DNA of 5,539 nt. Source: Thermoproteota archaeon (lineage in GTDB: Archaea > Thermoproteota > Methanomethylicia > Methanomethylicales > Methanomethylicaceae). Both the position numbers and the translations under genes were made by a program. Positions 4,662-5,539 of this stretch are shown piece by piece. Each line of letters opens with the position of its first letter. Positions within the stretch are counted from its first letter, which is position 1. The notes under the pieces are model-generated. The model ran no database searches. It had not been told where the DNA came from and saw nothing but the letters and a program-made list of their open reading frames with translations. Location of the stretch: positions 3,310 through 8,848 of the forward strand of contig QNVH01000001.1 in assembly GCA_004347955.1 (NCBI GenBank), given 5' to 3'.

Positions 4662-5539
4662 GTCCGGAGGTCTTCCGCCACCTCTGCATTCGGGAAGATC
4701 GCCCTCGCCTCGTCTTCCAACACTTTTGCGTCCGGATACCTGCTGCTGATATGTGTGAGGATCAGCCTCTTCACGCCAGCCGATGCCGCAACCCTGGCAG
4801 CATCCTCTGCTGTGGAGTGCCCCTCCTCTCGCGCCCTGTCTGCTAGGTCTGACCCGAAGGTCGACTCGTGAATGAGGAGGTCTGCCCCCCTTGCCAATTC
4901 CACAACCTTCTCACAGTACCGCGTGTCCCCAGTGTAGACTATGCTTATCCCCGGAGAAGGCTCCCCGAGCACGTCCTTTGGCTCTATGACCTTGCCATTC
5001 GGGAGGACTACTTTTTTACCTGACTTGAGCATCCCCCAGAATGGCCCCTCAGGGATCCCCAGTTCCTTTGCCCTCTCCGGGATGAACTTCCCTTGGCTGG
5101 CGCCGAATGTTACCCTGTAAGACATATTGGCTCTCGAGTGGTCCGACCATGCCCCCCTAACCGCTACGTTTCTGCCGGAAAAGATCTCCCCCTCCCCAAC
5201 CTCGAATACTGAAAGATCGAAATTGGGCTCTGACATCGTTGAGACGGTAGTCTCATCTATGAAATCCCTCAGCCCTCTCGGCCCATAAATCTCCAAAGGG
5301 TGGACCCTATTCAACAAATTCATGCTCTGTATCAGTCCTGGTAGCCCGAAGACGTGGTCGCCGTGGAGGTGGGTGATGAGGATCTTCATCTTCTTGCAGA
5401 GGCTGTAGCCTGCCCTCATCATCTGCCGCTGTGTCCCCTCCCCGCAGTCCATTAAGATGATCCCTCCATCCCCCTCCAAAATGACAGCTGGGAGCCCCCT
5501 CTCGGGTGTCGGCAGCCCTCCAGAAGAACCGAGTATCAC
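4643..5539 (-). CDS. rnz: Ribonuclease Z (tRNA 3' endonuclease), 5' end cut by window
   Basis: Removes the 3' trailer of precursor tRNAs, leaving the end to which CCA is added. 298 residues are visible. The N-terminal strand (VILGSSGGLPTPERGLPA) is followed by DCGEGTQRQ (31-39), the zinc motif HLHGDH (57-62), SDHS (H134), YTGDTR (D205), HEST (224-227), HST (241-243) and LTHISSRY (H263). The segment GIPEGPFWGMLKSGKKV (161-177) is the RNase Z exosite arm that grips the tRNA elbow, which separates it from general metallo-beta-lactamases. Length fits the short (RNase ZS) form. The last visible codon is GTG, which reads as a valine inside the first strand; the family normally has a few residues before it, so the true start probably lies just beyond 5539. 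Its stop overlaps the convergent TIM-barrel gene by 19 bp. Confidence 0.93.
   Translation of the reverse strand: MILGSSGGLPTPERGLPAVILEGDGGIILMDCGEGTQRQMMRAGYSLCKKMKILITHLHGDHVFGLPGLIQSMNLLNRVHPLEIYGPRGLRDFIDETTVSTMSEPNFDLSVFEVGEGEIFSGRNVAVRGAWSDHSRANMSYRVTFGASQGKFIPERAKELGIPEGPFWGMLKSGKKVVLPNGKVIEPKDVLGEPSPGISIVYTGDTRYCEKVVELARGADLLIHESTFGSDLADRAREEGHSTAEDAARVAASAGVKRLILTHISSRYPDAKVLEDEARAIFPNAEVAEDLRTYELKS

Noticed and set aside
5537..5539. GTG at the right edge as the true RNase Z start
   Set aside because: It is the last possible codon in the window and corresponds to a valine inside the first strand; family members have a few residues before it.
4643..5539. General metallo-beta-lactamase, arylsulfatase-like or glyoxalase II protein
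   Set aside because: HLHGDH, HEST, the GPFWGMLKSGKKV exosite arm and DCGEGTQRQ together point to RNase Z.

Overview
The window is archaeal chromosomal DNA. It carries a class I (archaeal-type) CCA-adding enzyme, ThpR, an RNase Z with the prokaryotic exosite arm, two archaeal proteins of poorly known function (UPF0200-like P-loop protein and UPF0201/COG1325-like RNA-binding protein), and a COG2112-like archaeal protein kinase. Gene packing is tight, AGG/AGA arginine codons are frequent, and one promoter looks leaderless. I cannot place it below domain level from sequence alone; a TACK- or Bathyarchaeia-like source is only a guess.

Layout. Bases 1-97 hold two exact 30-bp direct repeats separated by a 37-bp unique stretch, cut by the window edge; this looks like the end of a CRISPR array or another interspersed repeat. 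Bases 98-207 are AT-rich and non-coding. A minus-strand operon then runs right to left from 2894: thpR (2894-2337), cca (2337 or 2261 down to 942) and a small atypical kinase (954-208), joined by a TAATG stop/start overlap and a 13-bp overlap. A 48-bp divergent promoter region (2895-2942) separates it from a plus-strand operon: UPF0200-like P-loop protein (2943-3503), UPF0201-like protein (3475-3942) and a xylose-isomerase-like TIM-barrel protein (3891-4661), each overlapping the next. A minus-strand RNase Z gene (stop at 4643) meets this operon tail to tail with a 19-bp overlap and runs off the right edge.

Shared theme. RNase Z cuts the tRNA 3' trailer, the CCA enzyme adds or repairs CCA, ThpR acts on 2',3'-cyclic phosphate or 2'-5' linked RNA ends, and the UPF0201 family has been predicted to be RNA/exosome-associated. 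The window is therefore weighted toward RNA 3'-end metabolism.

The most notable observation is an apparent one-base frameshift near the 5' end of cca. A canonical N-terminal segment starts in the TAATG overlap at 2337, runs 24 codons, and would continue smoothly into the rest of the enzyme if one base (at 2265) were skipped. I see no clear new multi-gene system here.
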